A program made the position numbers and the translations under genes. The notes under the pieces were generated by a model. The model did no database searches, was not told where the DNA came from, and was given only the letters and a program-made list of their open reading frames with translations. Positions 22,917-36,823 of a stretch of DNA of 64,000 nucleotides are shown one piece after another. The DNA is from Posidonia oceanica. Its lineage: Eukaryota > Streptophyta > Magnoliopsida > Alismatales > Posidoniaceae. Location: NCBI GenBank assembly GCA_037176725.1, contig JAZBRS010000075.1, positions 77,564,001 through 77,628,000 on the forward strand. Reading direction: 5' to 3'. Numbering within the stretch: position 1 is the first letter of the stretch; each line of letters opens with the position of its first letter.

Positions 22917-24577
22917 CTACTCTGCCTCCTGCAACCCACCGAGAACAACTGACCCAACAAAGACCCCGACGGCCCCGACCGCGAACGTCGCCGCCACGGC
23001 AGACTGCACCGCAACAAGTGCGGCGGAGTCATCTGGAATCAAGACCACTGCTGCGACGGCAGCCACCAGCAACGGAAGAGCAGTGGATGCGAGGACGGAA
23101 GGCGACACGCCCGCAGCCTTCTCGACCAGGCTGAGGAGGCCGAACTCCTCGGCCTTGGAGAAGAACCCAAGCTTCTCGATAGAGGAGAGCGTGAACCCAA
23201 GCTCCTCCGCCTTAGAGAGGAGTCCCGCCTTCTCGACGTTGCTCAGCACCTTCTTCTTCTCCAGCTCTTTTACGACGTCCAGTGTCACCACCTCGCTTCC
23301 CTCAGTGAAGAGGCCCGCTCCGTACCATTGCTTCTTCCACTTGCCGTCGTATCTGTTCACCTACACGCAACAACAGGCAAGGGAGTCAGCGAACATGACT
23401 GCAATGAGATTGCTGGTAAATTGGATCTAGAGTGGCCTGAAGATTTTAAGAAGGATCACATCAAATCATCTCTGGATGTCAGTTTAAACGTTAAGAGGGT
23501 GGATTACGGTTATTAACTAATGATGAAGAGCTAACCCGGATGAACTCATGCCAAGTTCCATTGCCATTGGATTTGTTCAATCTTGCGCAATCTGAAGCAA
23601 ATCCACATCTAGAAATTCAAATGGTCTTGGAATCTATAGAATCACCGTTTTTCTAGCTTCACCAGGAAGAATATTGCTTTTGAGAGAATTTCAAGAAGCA
23701 CAACATTGTCTAAACGAACTCTGATCGACGCATGACTTGGTAAAGCTCATGGAAAACTACATTTTCCTACAATATTCCGTCTTCAGATATGTTTTGGGAA
23801 GAACTCCATGGCCTATGAGGTTTTTCCACAGACTAATTTCTACTGCAATATATTACAACCTGGGTTGAGCTAGCATATTCCGTAGGAAAGAAGGATTCTA
23901 GCAAACATTCGCCCGACCGAGTACCATGTTCTAAAGACAACTCATATTGTTTAGCATTTCAAACATTTGATTTCGTGACTTGAAAGTATGGATCTGATCT
24001 CAAATTAATCCCATTCTTATATCATATCGAGTTATAAAAATGCTAGGATTCAATGAGGAATTCCTTTTGATGATATTTGCTTAACATTTTTATGCAGATT
24101 AATAGACCTATAACACTCCATATAATTGGGTTTTAGCTGAAATAAAAAGGAAAAAACGGCCAATTTCTTCTTCTGAGTTTTGACTCCTTTCTCCATACCC
24201 TATCCTAAAATAAAATTAGTTGGTACTTTTTATATAAAAAGTAACCATTGTCATCCCGTTTTGTATTTACTTCTTGGTGAATCTGAAGGCACAGATTGTC
24301 ACATTTCTGTTATTCTGTTCAGAGTTCAATATTTGCATGATAGATGGATCAATGGGATTTGGTAGACACTTAACACCTAATTGAACAATACTAACTTTTA
24401 CGATATATAGTTTTACACAACCACTAGTCTTTACGGAGAGAAAGCAAGAGGCTTGAGGCGTACCTTTTTCTTGTTGGCCATGGCCAGGATTCTCTGGTTC
24501 CTCCTAGAGTTGGAAGGACGACAAGAGATGCTTGGAGATGAGGGAGAGATGGAAGAGTACAGTGAAGAAGATGCCAT
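22917..24577 (-). CDS. DUF1118 thylakoid protein, RIQ1/RIQ2-like (grana organisation, non-photochemical quenching)
   Basis: RIQ proteins are chloroplast thylakoid membrane proteins affecting grana stacking and energy-dependent quenching. There are two exons: 24464-24577 (38 codons) and 22917-23360 (147 codons plus TAG), with GT/AG junctions at phase 0, total 185 aa. Exon 1 is a typical transit peptide (MASSSLYSSISPSSPSISC, Ser-rich, basic, no acidic residues). Exon 2 has YDGKWKKQWYGAGLFTEG, then tandem VLSNVEKAGLLSKAEELG / LSSIEKLGFFSKAEEFG motifs. Two hydrophobic helices follow (LASTALPLLVAAVAAVVLIP and the VAATFAVGAVGVFVGSVVL region). The start is the first ATG giving a transit peptide. Three CCAAT-type boxes lie at about 24680-24725 upstream. 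RIQ2 seems closer than RIQ1, but I am not certain. Confidence 0.88.
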
Positions 24578-25532
24578 GAGTGTTGCTATTGTTGTGAAGG
24601 TGTTTTGGTTGGATTTCGCTTTGATAATTGTGCTATTTTTTTCTGTTTATCTTGTAAGGAAAAGAACAAGGAACTTGAGCCAATGAGAGGGAAGAGAGTC
24701 CTATCCAATATCTATGGCCAATTGGCCATCCACATTGAACGTTCCAGTAGTCCTGCCGTGCAGCTACAGCAAAGAGGTACCTTACGTATCACATCTTGCT
24801 CGGAGGCAACATCACAAATTAAATCTCATATGCCCATGATATATTGAACACGAGTGGTTCTTGGTTAACTATTAAGTATTTTCTAGAGCCTAATAAGTAA
24901 AGTAGATTGCTTCCACTTTGACAATTTCAACTCTATTATTATAGTTTTGGTCGAATTTAGTCATGCAAATGACTCTTATGGAACTGAAAGGAAACGGTAC
25001 TGATCTGAATTTTTTTCTTTCGTTAGTTTCATTTGTTTTTAATCACTTATACTAGGATTTTCTCTTATGAGATTACAAAGATATAAAGATAGCACTTGTT
25101 TGCAGTATATGCCAGTGAAGTAGGCTAAGGAAGGGAGCTTAATCAAACAAAACATATCTCATTCGATACATGACTATTACTCAAATTAATGAGTTACGGG
25201 ATCAAATCTCAATAGGTGCAGAACTTTTTAAAATAAAAAAAAGAAAGGGAGTTTGGATCTGTCAAACTCCCTTCAACGTTATGAAATACGTAAATTTTTA
25301 TATTTGCGACTCCCTTCTTTTCTTGCTGCATATATGCATATTTCCTACAAAATTCAGCCAAGATAGTCACTTTCTACAATTAACTAATCAATTTCGATTT
25401 TTAGACTAATTAACCATATTCAAGTAACAAAATGAAGTTGTTGTCTATGGTTGCTTAAAAGTTCAGTTAATTTACTAATTTTCGTTACATTGTAAACTGG
25501 TAAACCACATGCGAACAACCGTAAGTCTTGAC
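24578..25532. other. RIQ upstream region, no gene; contains an 11-bp perfect hairpin
   Basis: AT-rich DNA between the RIQ start and the copia LTR. AAGGGAGTTTG (25245-25255) and CAAACTCCCTT (25263-25273) form a perfect 11-bp stem with a 7-nt loop. No miRNA precursor length or other gene signal was recognised. Confidence 0.4.
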
Positions 25533-25844
25533 TGTTGGACACAAAGTCTTATTTTCCAACTTAATGTGACTTAACTAACTTAATGAACTAACTCAATTAT
25601 GGAAATATATTAAGTAAAGTGGTACTTAAGGGATATTGTAACACAGTTATGGAGTATGCTATATAAGTATATCTCATATCTAGGATTTTAACATAACAAT
25701 TACACAAGAAACTCTATCGGTTTTTGTTGCACATGATAGACTCCCTCCAAAGGAGTATAGGTGGATGTTGTGAGAATTGAACAGACACTTCCGCATCAAG
25801 ATAATTGATATGGCAATAACAGGTAAGTCTCATAAAGTTTATCA
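25533..25844 (+). repeat. 5' LTR of the outermost copia element
   Basis: It begins TGTTGGACAC and ends TTTATCA, immediately followed by a PBS-like AGTGGTATCAAGAG. A TATA box (GCTATATAAGTATA) lies at about 25658. The 312-bp size fits a small copia LTR. The matching 3' LTR is not in the window because the element is cut at 60826. Confidence 0.55.
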
Positions 25845-27398
25845 AGTGGTATCAAGAGTTAGTTTTTGTCGATTATATCAATATTATTGTATCGGTTTGG
25901 TATTCAATGATGATTTTGTCGATACGGTCTATTTTGTACGCATTTGAGGCGATTTTTCCATTGTGCTCGCGTACGACGATGAAATCGTTGGAGGATAGGG
26001 TCGAATGGCCACCGGGTCCGGTGAGCGACAGGCTGTGCAACACCGTTGAGTGCAGTAGCGGCCATAGCTGTAGGCAACTACGGGCAGTGTAACAGCGACG
26101 GTTGCGTGCAGAGCTACAATGGTAGCCACGCGCAACACACGCAGCACAACAGCAACGACTGTGGCTGCTTGCCGCATTGCAGCAGCAACAATAGGCCTAG
26201 GCGGCCGGGGCCTCCACGCGGGCACTACCACTGCTGATGCCGTCACCCCCTCTTTCCCCTTACCACGTGAAACCCATTAGTGTTTCACTAGCTTGTTGGG
26301 TAAGCAGATCCGTTTACCCGACCTGATTAAAAAAATTCTAAAAATAAATAAATAAATAATATTGATTATTAAGTAACTTTGCATGTTTACCCTTGAATTT
26401 TACATTTATTACTTCTTTTGTAATTAACGAAAATTTCAATTAATTTATATTTTATGATTTAGTCCCTGAAAGTATACGATTTTGCATATAAGCATTTATT
26501 TACTGCAGAATCTATTTTAGGTTTGAATTAGTATGTGTTTATTTTAATTACTTTTTAGTCCTTAATCTTGTGCTTTGATGATGATATATTTTTACAGAGC
26601 ATGTTTTAGGATTGTTAAGGTTGAAATTTTGGGATTAAATTATCTGAAATAGTATCTTGTTCATATAATTTTTGCTAATTTTTGTTGTTGAAAGATTAAT
26701 TGTTATATTATAAATTACATTTAAGGTCAAATTAGACCTATGTGTGACAATTTTTAAGTTTTGTTCTATATGTTATTAAGGAACATGTTTTGTTGATTCT
26801 AACATATTATAAAGCTCAATTAGCATGATTAAAGTAATTTCTCACAAAATTTGTCCAATTTAATTAAACAATTATGGAACACTATGTAATGAACTTTTGA
26901 TTTGGACGACTTAGTTTCTCACTAACATGACACCAAGTGCAAAGAGTCAATTATTTTAATTACATTAAGTTTAGATTAAATTTTCTTGGGAAATTTAAAC
27001 CTAATAAGGATGGTGTTTCGAATTGCATTTACATAAATTAGATTAACAAACTTCCACCAACGTGAACTGTTATGCTTATATCTAAATGGGTGAAATAATT
27101 TTTGTTTGTATACTTAACATGGTATGTTCAAGTATCCAACGATACCATGTAACATAAACATGTATGCAAACAAAATTAGTTTCATGATGCTTAACTACTA
27201 GTATATTATTTCATCTGCCAACGTAGAGTTATAATAATGTTATTGATAACCTTAAACATGTGTATTTTCTTTTGATTACATGTTTATATGAAGTTTTCTT
27301 ATGTGAGTGATTATTTTGCAACTTTTGACACAAATTTGGTTTGAGTACCATTGTTGAATGGTACAAATTTCCAAGGGTGGAAGGAAGCCTTACTGTTT
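25845..27398 (+). other. Copia 5' internal leader, non-coding, interrupted at 27398 by Athila
   Basis: From the PBS the leader passes through a GC-rich stretch (25960-26250), then long AT-rich sequence. The recognisable gag frame appears only on the far side of the Athila insertion at 57738. No intact gene lies in this 1.5 kb. Confidence 0.5.
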
Positions 27399-28678
27399 TG
27401 ATTAACTCATAATTCATATATATTTTATTCCCCATATTTATTGATTAATATATATAAATAATGTTACTCGAGATGTTTTATGTAAATTTTGCAGGAACCT
27501 AAAGACCTAAAAAGAATTGAGAAAAAGAAGGAAGAGAAAAGAATAAAAGATAAAAAGAAATGCAAATCCAAAGAGAAAAGAATCTTCTAGAGATGTCAAG
27601 GAGTCAAATACACGTTTTCCACGTGTGTAAATACTAAGATAAAGATAAGCTAACAGAATTGACCAAGTCAGAGTTAATTCGGGATTACGTGGACGCCTTC
27701 TAGGCGCCCAAACGTGCATCCGGCGCCTCTCAAGTGCCTGGATAAGATGATGCTGACTCAGTCTTTTGCTGTCACATTGATCACTTGGAAATATCTTGTA
27801 TTTGAAATTTAGTTTTAGATTTTTTTACTCGGATTTGTCTCCGGGATAATGAAATCTTGGTGCTTATAAAAGGACTTCTTATATAGATCTAAGGATCTAC
27901 CATCTTCTAAGCTTAGACTTTTTCTTATCAAGTTTTTGTAGATCTTCAAGTTCCTCTGGTGTAATCTCAGGTTTTATCAATAAAATATTATTCTTTTTCT
28001 TATTATGTCTTGCACTTCTTTCTCTTCATATTTTATTATGATGTTTTTGGTTATCATGTTTGCCTAAATATTTAGTTCTAGGGTAGAGATGAAGTTTATA
28101 TGAATTGGAATGTGTGATTATATCTCTCTTTCTCTTTGTGCTTAATGCCATGATTATGTGGACTGGATGTATATTGCATAAATCACTCATAAAATCGATA
28201 AACTTTGATAGATTAACATTGATATCATCCTTTTAGTCTATGCTTAGGGAAGATTTAATTGGGGGTTATGTGTATAATCGTAGTTCTCTCGTATATCATC
28301 TGCTTTAATTTGGTTTGCGTGTTTTTATTCATTGACTTGATATTCTATGATGCATTGCATATAGTTTATGCTTGTTAGGATAAAAATCATTGAATCAAGT
28401 TATTTAGATCAATAGAGAAGAAGAGAGTAAATATGACAATGCATTCTCAACTTCATGTGAATGGATTCAATACCTAGGTTTTAATTAATCTGATTTTTCT
28501 CCAAAGTTTAAGTAGCCATCTATTTAATTTTCTAAATAACATCAAATCCTTCTCTCATCTCTTCAATAGTTGATAATAAGTCTTTGTTTTTAAACCCTAT
28601 TCTCTGTGGACTCAACCCGTATTTGCATACGTACTACATAGTACACCGTCCACTTGCGGTTAATTAAAATTTACATCA
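27399..28678 (+). repeat. Athila 5' LTR (1280 bp)
   Basis: It matches 56482-57732 across its length. It contains a TATA-like TTATAAAAGG at about 27866 and a pair of GGCGCC-type hairpin modules at 27690-27741. The 3' LTR keeps only one module, which accounts for most of the 29-bp length difference. Confidence 0.9.
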
Positions 28679-29873
28679 TGTTTTTGCACTGTTGCCGGGG
28701 CATAGTGTTTTATAACATTGATTTATTATTGGTTATTTCTTTCTTTTCGTTTTTATTAAAAAATTTTTTTTTTCGTTATTTTAATCTTACAGGAATATTT
28801 AATTAAAAATCAAAAGAATCAGGGAGCCATTTTTAGAAAATTCCACGGACCAAGAGCGCCTCCCAAGCGCCCATCTGCACTTCCGGCGCCTACTGGGTGC
28901 CCAGGTCAGTTAGTTTCTCTGAAATTTTAGTTTCAGTTATTTCTGATTTTTTCTAGAATCCTGATTTAGGGTTTAATTATTGTTTCGGTTTCTGTTTTTT
29001 CTCGATCACTAATTTAAAAATCAAACATAAACTTGAACCCAATTAAAAATATTTCATGATAAGATAGGAACCTATTTTTAGGGCATACATCATATAGTTT
29101 GCATTTAGTGTGATTTTTATTTCCTGTTATTTTATTTTGGTGATTGCTGGAGGAAAATGTACGTGTTCTCCTACTTGATTCCTTGCATTTTAGAGCATAT
29201 AGTTAGTAGGAAGAACAACTTGTTTGGGCATAATTGTTTGTTCCATATCATTTCAAAGTATCTAAGGGTAAAACCTATAGCACAAGATAAGGTGGGGATT
29301 TCATCACCCTTCTTTAGCTCACAAACAACAAAAGAAAGCATTGAGCATTGACCTAAACCTCAATTAATATCAAGTAGACATCGGCCCCTAAGATTCGAGC
29401 TCAATAGGACAAGTAAAATCTAGTGAGAATTGGATTTAAAATTCTTATTCCTTGTTGGTGTCTAAGAAAAGTGATTCAAGAGGCTCGACCTCTTAAAAGG
29501 CAAAGTGGTTATTTAATTAGGTCCGTTGCTTACGCACGGGGAGTCTCCCACTTTCCTCTACTGATCTGGCTAACTCGGTTTGAGAAATTTTGAACCAACG
29601 ATCTTGAAGTTTAACTTGGAAGTTAGGAGCTGTCTAGATTTTAGGTCAACAATAGAATTAAGATTTGGGTAACTTATGTGATTAGATTAGACATCTTTCT
29701 CCTCTATCTGTAATCTCCTCATCTATTTAGTTCATATTATCTCATATTCTCTTCTTTTCTATTTTCATTGCATTTTGTTATTTTATAAAAAAAAAAGTTT
29801 CATCAAGTACATGCCCGTTTGGGTCCGTGATTTGACTCATCGTCTCATCCGTGTCGAACCCAAAGAATTTAAA
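28679..29873 (+). other. Athila primer-binding site and untranslated leader
   Basis: TTTTTGCACTGTTGCCGGGG (about 28681-28700) directly after the LTR matches the lineage's primer region. The leader to the gag ATG at 29874 is non-coding and contains another pair of GGCGCC-type modules at about 28856-28903. Confidence 0.7.
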
Positions 29874-32800
29874 ATGGCTGATGAAGTACACAATCCACCT
29901 CTAACCTTAGAAGCCAGATGTTACCCAGTAAGAATTGCACAACCATCTTGCATTAGACTTCCAAATGCTAATGGCAACAATTTTGAACTCAAATCCAATT
30001 ATATTAGCCAGTTGCCTAAGTTCACGGGTCTAGAATCTGAAGATGCTTACTGGTTCATCAATGAATTTGAGGAGGTGTGTAGTATGATGAAGTTACAACA
30101 GTTGTCTAATGATGCAGTCTGGTTAAGATTCATTCCTTTTGCATTAAAAGACAATGCTAAAAAATAGCTTTGTAGTCTATCAACTAATTCAATCACCATT
30201 TAAACCCAAATTTGCACTATATTTCTGAAAAATATTATCCCGTTCACAAGACCATCAAATTTAGAAATGAAATTAATTCATCTAAATAACAAATTGGTGA
30301 GTCTTTCTGGAAATATTTTGATAGATTTAAGTATCTCTTAGCCTAGTGTCCGCACCATGGTGTAGAAAAATGGAGACTATGCCAAATAATTTATGAGGGT
30401 TTAGATATTTCAACTAGGACCATGCTTGAGTCTATGTGTCAGGGAGCATTCATGAAGAAAAATGAGGATGAGGCATGGAAATTCCTAGGAGACTTAGCTG
30501 AGAAAACAATGCAGTGGGAGAGTACAAATGATCAATTAGTTGATAAACCCACACCCTCTAAAGGCGGTATTCACTCAATAGAGTCTTCTATAGCCACTGA
30601 AGCCAAATACAACACACTAGCTCGTAGGTTAGAAGCTCTAGAGATGAAGGAGAAAGCCCAAGTAAATCAAGTGTCTGACCAAGTTCCTTAGTGTAAAGGT
30701 TGTCACATGGTGGGTCATGTGATGGAAGAGTGTCCTTCAGTCGGAGGTCAACCTAATTTTGGATTTGAACTATTAAATGCAACATTTGTTAGGCCCCGAA
30801 ATGATCCATATACCCCAACCTACAATCCAGGATGGAGGAATCATCCTAATTTTTCTTGGAACCAGCAACCTCATCACAGAAGCAACAATTTTGCTTTCCC
30901 CCAAGGTCAACAGCAACACTCAAATCATTTTAGGCCCAATCAACATGTCCAGCAGAACTTTAATGCAGGATCACAACCCAACCCACCTCCAGGATTTAAT
31001 GACAATGAGAGGAGAATGAACACCCTGGTGAAAGGCGTGGAGGCCCTTCTCAATGCCAACTCTCAAACAAGCACCAACATAGCTGCAAATACGCAATCCA
31101 TATCTCGAATTGAGATGCAATTGAGTTAGCTAGCCACATGGGTAGGAGGGAGAGAGAAAGGAAGCTTCCCTAGCCAACCTGTACCAAACCCTAGAGGTCA
31201 AGTCCAAAATCCAAATCAAGGGTAGGTTCATGTGATTCAAGATGACCAGGTCAACCAGTTTAATGCAGTTGTTACATTAAGATCTAGAAAACCGGTAGAC
31301 AACCATGTTGTCATGCCTGATCATGCTGTTAGGATTCAGAAGGACTCACCTTCTGACTCGACTACACTAGTCCAATCACACTCAGGCCAGTCTGAGGAGC
31401 CTGAGAATTCTGAAGAACCCAATAAACATGTTGGGCCCTCTAATGAGTCACCTATTGAGCCTATCTAAAAATCCATTGCTCCATTTCCTAATAGGCTCAA
31501 AAATAAAAAGGAATCTGTACAAATGGAAAAGATATTAGAGGTGTTTAGGCAAGTTAAGGTAAATATTCCTCTATTAGATGCAATCTAACAGGTCCCTACA
31601 TATAACAAATATCTTAAGGACTTATGCATTAAAAAGAGAACCACGAATGTGCCTAAGAAAGCTTTTCTAGCAGTCAATGTCAGTTCTATTCTGACAAATC
31701 AATTACTTATGAAATATAAGGACCTTGGAAGTCCCACAATCTCGTGTATAATAGGTAACACTAAAATTGATAAGGCTTTGCTAGATCTAGGAGCTAGTGT
31801 TAATCTATTACCGTACTCAGTGTATGAGCAATTAAGGCTAGGCGAATTGAAACCAACTAGGGTAACATTACAGTTGGCTGATAGATCAATCAAGATGCCT
31901 AGAGGAATTGTTGAAGATGTTTTGATCAAGGTTGGTGACTTTGTATATCCTGTAGATTTTGTGTTCTTAGAAACCCAACCCTTGACCAACCATAATGGCC
32001 AAATTCCAGTTATCCTAGGTCGACCCTTCCTAGCTACAACCAATGCTTTAATTAACTGTCGAAATGGTTAAGTGAGATTAAATTATGGAGATTTAATAGT
32101 CACACTTAACATTTTTAATTTGGATAAGCAGTTAATCAATGAACTAGATGAGACAATCGAGGTTAACATGATTGAAGATTTCTCAGAAGAAGAAGACCTA
32201 ATAGAGGATGAAAATGAATTTGATCTAGGCTACTTTGACCAAAGTTTTGAGGATATTTTCAAAGATGAATTAATGTTTGTTGAAGAAGCCAATGAGTTAA
32301 CCCAATGTAAGACCCACAAGTCCAACAATTGGTATAATCCTCCTCCAGAGCCTATCATATCTGAGCTCAGACCAAGCCCTAAGCCATCCATTGAGGAACC
32401 ACCTACACTAGAGCTTAAACTTTTGCCTGAACATCTCAAGTATGCCTACTTAGGGAAAGATCAGACCCTTCCTATAATCATCGCAGCCGACTTGACTCAG
32501 AATCAAGAAGAGGCTTTGTTAATTGTCCTTAGTGAGAATAAGGAAGCCATAGGATGGACCATGGCTGATATCAAGGGGATTAGTCCAACAATTGTGCAAC
32601 ATCGGATTCACTTGATAGAGGAAGCCCACCCAGCTAGAGATTCACAAAGGCAGTTGAATCCTGTAATGAAAGAAGTGGTAAGAAAAGACATACTGAAATG
32701 TCTTGATAATGGGATCATTTATCCCATCTCAGATAGCTCATGTGTAAGTCCAGTTCAAGTAGTTCCAAAGAAATCTGGAATTACTGTAATTCAGAATAAA

Positions 32801-35292
32801 AACAATGAGCTTGTCCCCACTCGCATCCAAACAGGATGGCGAGTATGTATAGACTATAGGAAGCTAAATGCGACAACCAGGAAAGGCCATTTTCCTTTGC
32901 CATTCATTGATCAGATGTTGGAAAGATTAGCCGGACATGAGTATTATTGTTTTCTTGATGGATATTCCGGTTATAACCAAATTCCTATTGCTCTTGAGGA
33001 TCAAGAGAAAACCACATTCACCTGCCCTTTTGGAACCTTTGCCTATCGTCGCATGCCCATTGGGCTATGCAATGCTCCAGTCACATTCCAAAGATGCATG
33101 GTGAGCATCTTCTTTGACATGGTGGAAAGATTTTTAGAAATCTTTATGGATGACTTTTTCATTTTTGGGTCCACATTTTCTGAATGCCTCCATCATCTTG
33201 AGTTAGTATTGAAAAAATGCACAGAAAAGAATTTGACACTCAATTGGGAAAAATGTCACTTCATGATCCAACAAGGCATTATTTTGGGCCATATCATCTC
33301 AAAAAGAGGCATCGAAGTGGACCAAGTAAAAGTAGACATTATTGCAAATCTTCCTCCACCAACAAATGTCAAGAATATTAGGACTTTCTTAGGACATGCA
33401 GGATTTTATAGAAGATTTATTAAGGATTTTAGTAAGGTTACTAGACCCTTAACTAATCTATTATCTAAGGATGTCCCTTTTGACTTCTCCCATGAGTGCC
33501 TTAAGGCATTTGAACGTCTCAAGAAGGAGTTGACTTCCGCTCCTATCATTCACTCACCAGATTGGACCAAACCTTTTGAACTCATGTGCGATGCATCTGA
33601 CTATGCAATTGGTGCTATTTTAGGTCAAATGATTGACAAATTACCACATGTGATTTACTATACAAGTAAGACACTAAATGAAACACAGCTAAATTACTCC
33701 ACCACAGAAATAGAATTCTTAACTATAGTTTTTGCCTTAGAGAAATTCTGATCTTACTTAATAGGATCTCACATCATCATCTACACTGACCATGTAGCAT
33801 TTAAACACTTTTTAGTAAAGAAGGATGCAAAAGCCCGACTAATTAGGTGGATCCTTCTCCTTCAAGAATTTGATCTTGAAATTAGGGACAGAAAGGGTTG
33901 CGAGAATGTGGTAGCTGACCATTTGTCCTGTCTAAATCTTAAACCATCCAATGACCTTCTAATCAATGATAGTTTCCCTGATGAACAATTATTGGCAATA
34001 TCGTCTGAACCTTGGTTTGCTGACAGAGTAAACTACCTAGTGGCTGGTAAAATTCCACCAAAGTGGACCAAACAGGATAGATACAAATTCATGTCCCAAG
34101 TCAAGTTCTTCCATTGGGATGATCCGTATCTCTTTAAGTACTCTCCTGACCAGATCGTTAGGAGATGCATTCCAGACCAAGAAGTTAGGAGTGTTTTATC
34201 TTTTTGCCATTATCAGGCTTGTGGAGGTCATTTTGGGCCTAAGAAGACAGCTGCCAAGGTGCTTTAATGTGGATTTTACTAGCCCAATCTGTTTAAGGAT
34301 GCTTTTGAATACTGTAAGAGTTGTAATAGGTGTCAACAGTTGGGTAAGATCACAAGAAGGAATATGATGCCATTACAATCCATATTGAAAGTGGAAATAT
34401 TTGATGTGTAGGGAATTGATTTTATGGGTCCATTTCCGAACTCTCATGGCTATTTATACATTCTAGTTGCGGTTGATTATGTGTCCAAATGGATAGAGGC
34501 TATACCATGTAAATTCAATGACAACAAGGTGGTCATTGTATTTCTAAAATCACATATATTTTCTAGGTTTGGTATGCCACGAGCCATCATTAGTGATAGG
34601 GGCAAACATTTTTGTAACCAGTCATTTGAAGCCTTGATGAAAAAGTATTCTACTACCCACAAGCTCGCCACTCCATATCATCCTCAAACAAGTGGCCAAG
34701 TGGAGGTATCTAATAGGCAAATCAAGCAAATTTTGGAGAAAATTGTTAACTCAAATAGAAAAGACTGGTCTGAGAAATTAAATGATGCATTATGAGCCCA
34801 TCGGACCGCATTTAAGACCAATTTAAGATTGTCTCTGTATTGGCTTGTATTTGGAAAAGCTTGCCACTTGCCAGTCGAATTAGAACATCGAGCAATATGG
34901 CCATTAAACAATTGAATTCAGATTTAGCTACAGCTGGAGTCAAAAGGAAATGGCAATTGAATGAGTTAGAAGAGTTAAGAAATGAAGCATATGATAGTTC
35001 TAAGATTTACAAGGAGAAGACCAAGATTTTTCATGATAAAGCGATTCTTAGAAAATCATTCTCTAATGGTCAAAAGGTCCTCCTATATAACTCTAGACTC
35101 CATTTATTTCCAGGAAAATTAAGGTCCAGGTGGACTGGACCCTATGTGGTAAAAGTTGTGTATCCTCATGGAGCTGTAGAAATTGAAAATCTTAAGAGCG
35201 GTGAAATTTTCAAAGTCAATGGTCAACATTTAAAACTGTTCTTGGAATTACCCACTGAAAAGGAAGGTGAGGGCATGGTTAATTCTTCATGA
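29874..35292 (+). pseudogene. Athila gag-pol (gag, protease, RT, RNase H, integrase), nonsense-riddled
   Basis: Gag starts MADEVHNPPL and has a capsid-like FTGLESEDAYWFINEFEEV. A CCHC knuckle (CKGCHMVGHVMEEC, about 30690) follows. Protease is at 31649-32068 with the DLGAS-type motif LLDLGASVNLLPYSVY. RT: VCIDYRKLNATTRKGHFPLP, FMDDFFIFG and LGHIISKRGIEVD. RNase H: MCDASDYAIGAILGQ. Integrase: [35 protein letters not shown] and [10 protein letters not shown]. The end is at 35292. The long piece 32072-33751 is intact. At least nine in-frame stops occur, nearly all at Gln, Trp or Arg positions and one transition away. Inactive. Confidence 0.93.
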
Positions 35293-35669
35293 CCCTCAAT
35301 ATTTTGAGTAAATTATGGAAATACATTGTAAATATGTATATAGTTGAGTCTTTTATGTCTATGTATATAAATTTGACTTATTCCTCTTTCTTAAAAAAAA
35401 TACGAAAAAAAAATAGGGATAAATAAAATATAAGAATCTGGAAGCTATTTGAAATAAGTGCAGGGTGAAAGTGATAGTTTTTCACTTTTAATATAAAAAC
35501 CAAAAAATCTCCCATTCTAGCCTTAAAATCACATTTTTTTTCTTCTCCCATGCTTTCTCTCTTCCCTTCTGCGAGCCACACCCATCGCCGGAGGATAGCC
35601 GCCACCAAAAGGACGCCTAGTAGGCACCGGTAGCCACAACAGACGCCTCCCAGGCGCTCTGCAATAATG
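35293..35669. other. Athila spacer after pol, up to the Sirevirus insertion
   Basis: Non-coding; it holds a GGCGCC-type module pair at 35609-35658 (GGACGCCTAGTAGGCACC and AGACGCCTCCCAGGCGC). The Sirevirus TSD-like TAATG is at 35665-35669. Confidence 0.6.
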
Positions 35670-36768
35670 TGTTGGAAAATACTCCAAATATATATTGTGT
35701 TTTGATGATATATGTGATATAATGTTATATGCGTAACATGTTTATTGAGATTGTTATAGCATATTTTATAATGATACTCAAAGCATTCAGGAAGACTAAG
35801 ATATAGACCGAGGAACAGAAAATCAGTGTTTGCTCAATCTGCGTACAAATGTTGTAATTATATTTCTTATTAATTGTAAAAGTCTGTAAAGCTGTCTCAG
35901 AAATAACATGAGATAAGATCGTTTGTATAGAACTTAGGAAATATAAGAAATCTGTATTATATGTGCTTTATTGACCATAAACAGCATTCCGTTTTATAAC
36001 GGCGCTCCGTTATGGTTTTGGGCTCAAATAATAAATGGGCCGAATAAAGATGGAACAAAGAAAAGGAGGACTGCGCCAAAACGGCGCTCTGGTCCAGAAC
36101 GGAGCTCCGTTATGGTCGTGTGTTGGAACAGCTAGGTAATCAAACGACATTCCGTTATATTCCGGAGCTCCGTTTAAACTAGCCATTTAAGATCTTTGGA
36201 GAAGATTTGCTAGTCGTTAGAGACTAATTTGGGTTAAGCTTTTGCTTATAAATAAGACCCCTATTGGACCTCCATCAAGTACTACACTACTACACATATA
36301 CTTGAGCTAATACACAAGTGCAAAGAGCTACACTTCCATCTTTAAGTGCTTCCCAAGCTACCTCAAGCTACTACTTCAAATTAGTGCTACAGAGCTTGGC
36401 AAAATGGGTGTTGAGTCTGAAATCTTCCATTACAAGCAAGGAGCATCTTCTCAGGATTGGAGAAGGGGCAACGAAACGTTGCAAGGTTTTGTTGAAGGAA
36501 CTTTCAACAAACAAGTAGTAATCTTTAGAGTTAAAGATTAAGGAAACCTCAAGGAGATCTTGAGAGAGTGGACTAGACCGGGATTTGGCCGAACCACTAT
36601 AAATTATTGTGTTGTTTATTCAATATCTCTCTTCCTATTTCTGTGTATGCATTTTCCTTTATACATCAAATTAAGACAAATTTGATAAGTTACAAAAATT
36701 AGTAAATCATAACGTATTATACCTATAATCTCTATTCACCCCCTCTAGAGAAGCTATATGATCCAACA
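35670..36768 (+). repeat. Sirevirus 5' LTR (1099 bp)
   Basis: Near-identical to 50166-51265 by eye. It holds a cluster of AACGGCGCTCCGTT-like inverted repeats at about 35990-36175, including the 14-nt palindrome AACGGAGCTCCGTT (36098-36111). A promoter-like CTTATAAATAAG sits at about 36245. Confidence 0.92.
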
Positions 36769-36823
36769 ATTGGTATCAGAGCAAGGTTATCTAGATTAAG
36801 ATTTAAATTCATCTCTAGATAAA

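Noticed and set aside
22801..23430. 209-codon plus-strand ORF over the RIQ exon
   Set aside because: It is the antisense shadow of a well-supported minus-strand exon.
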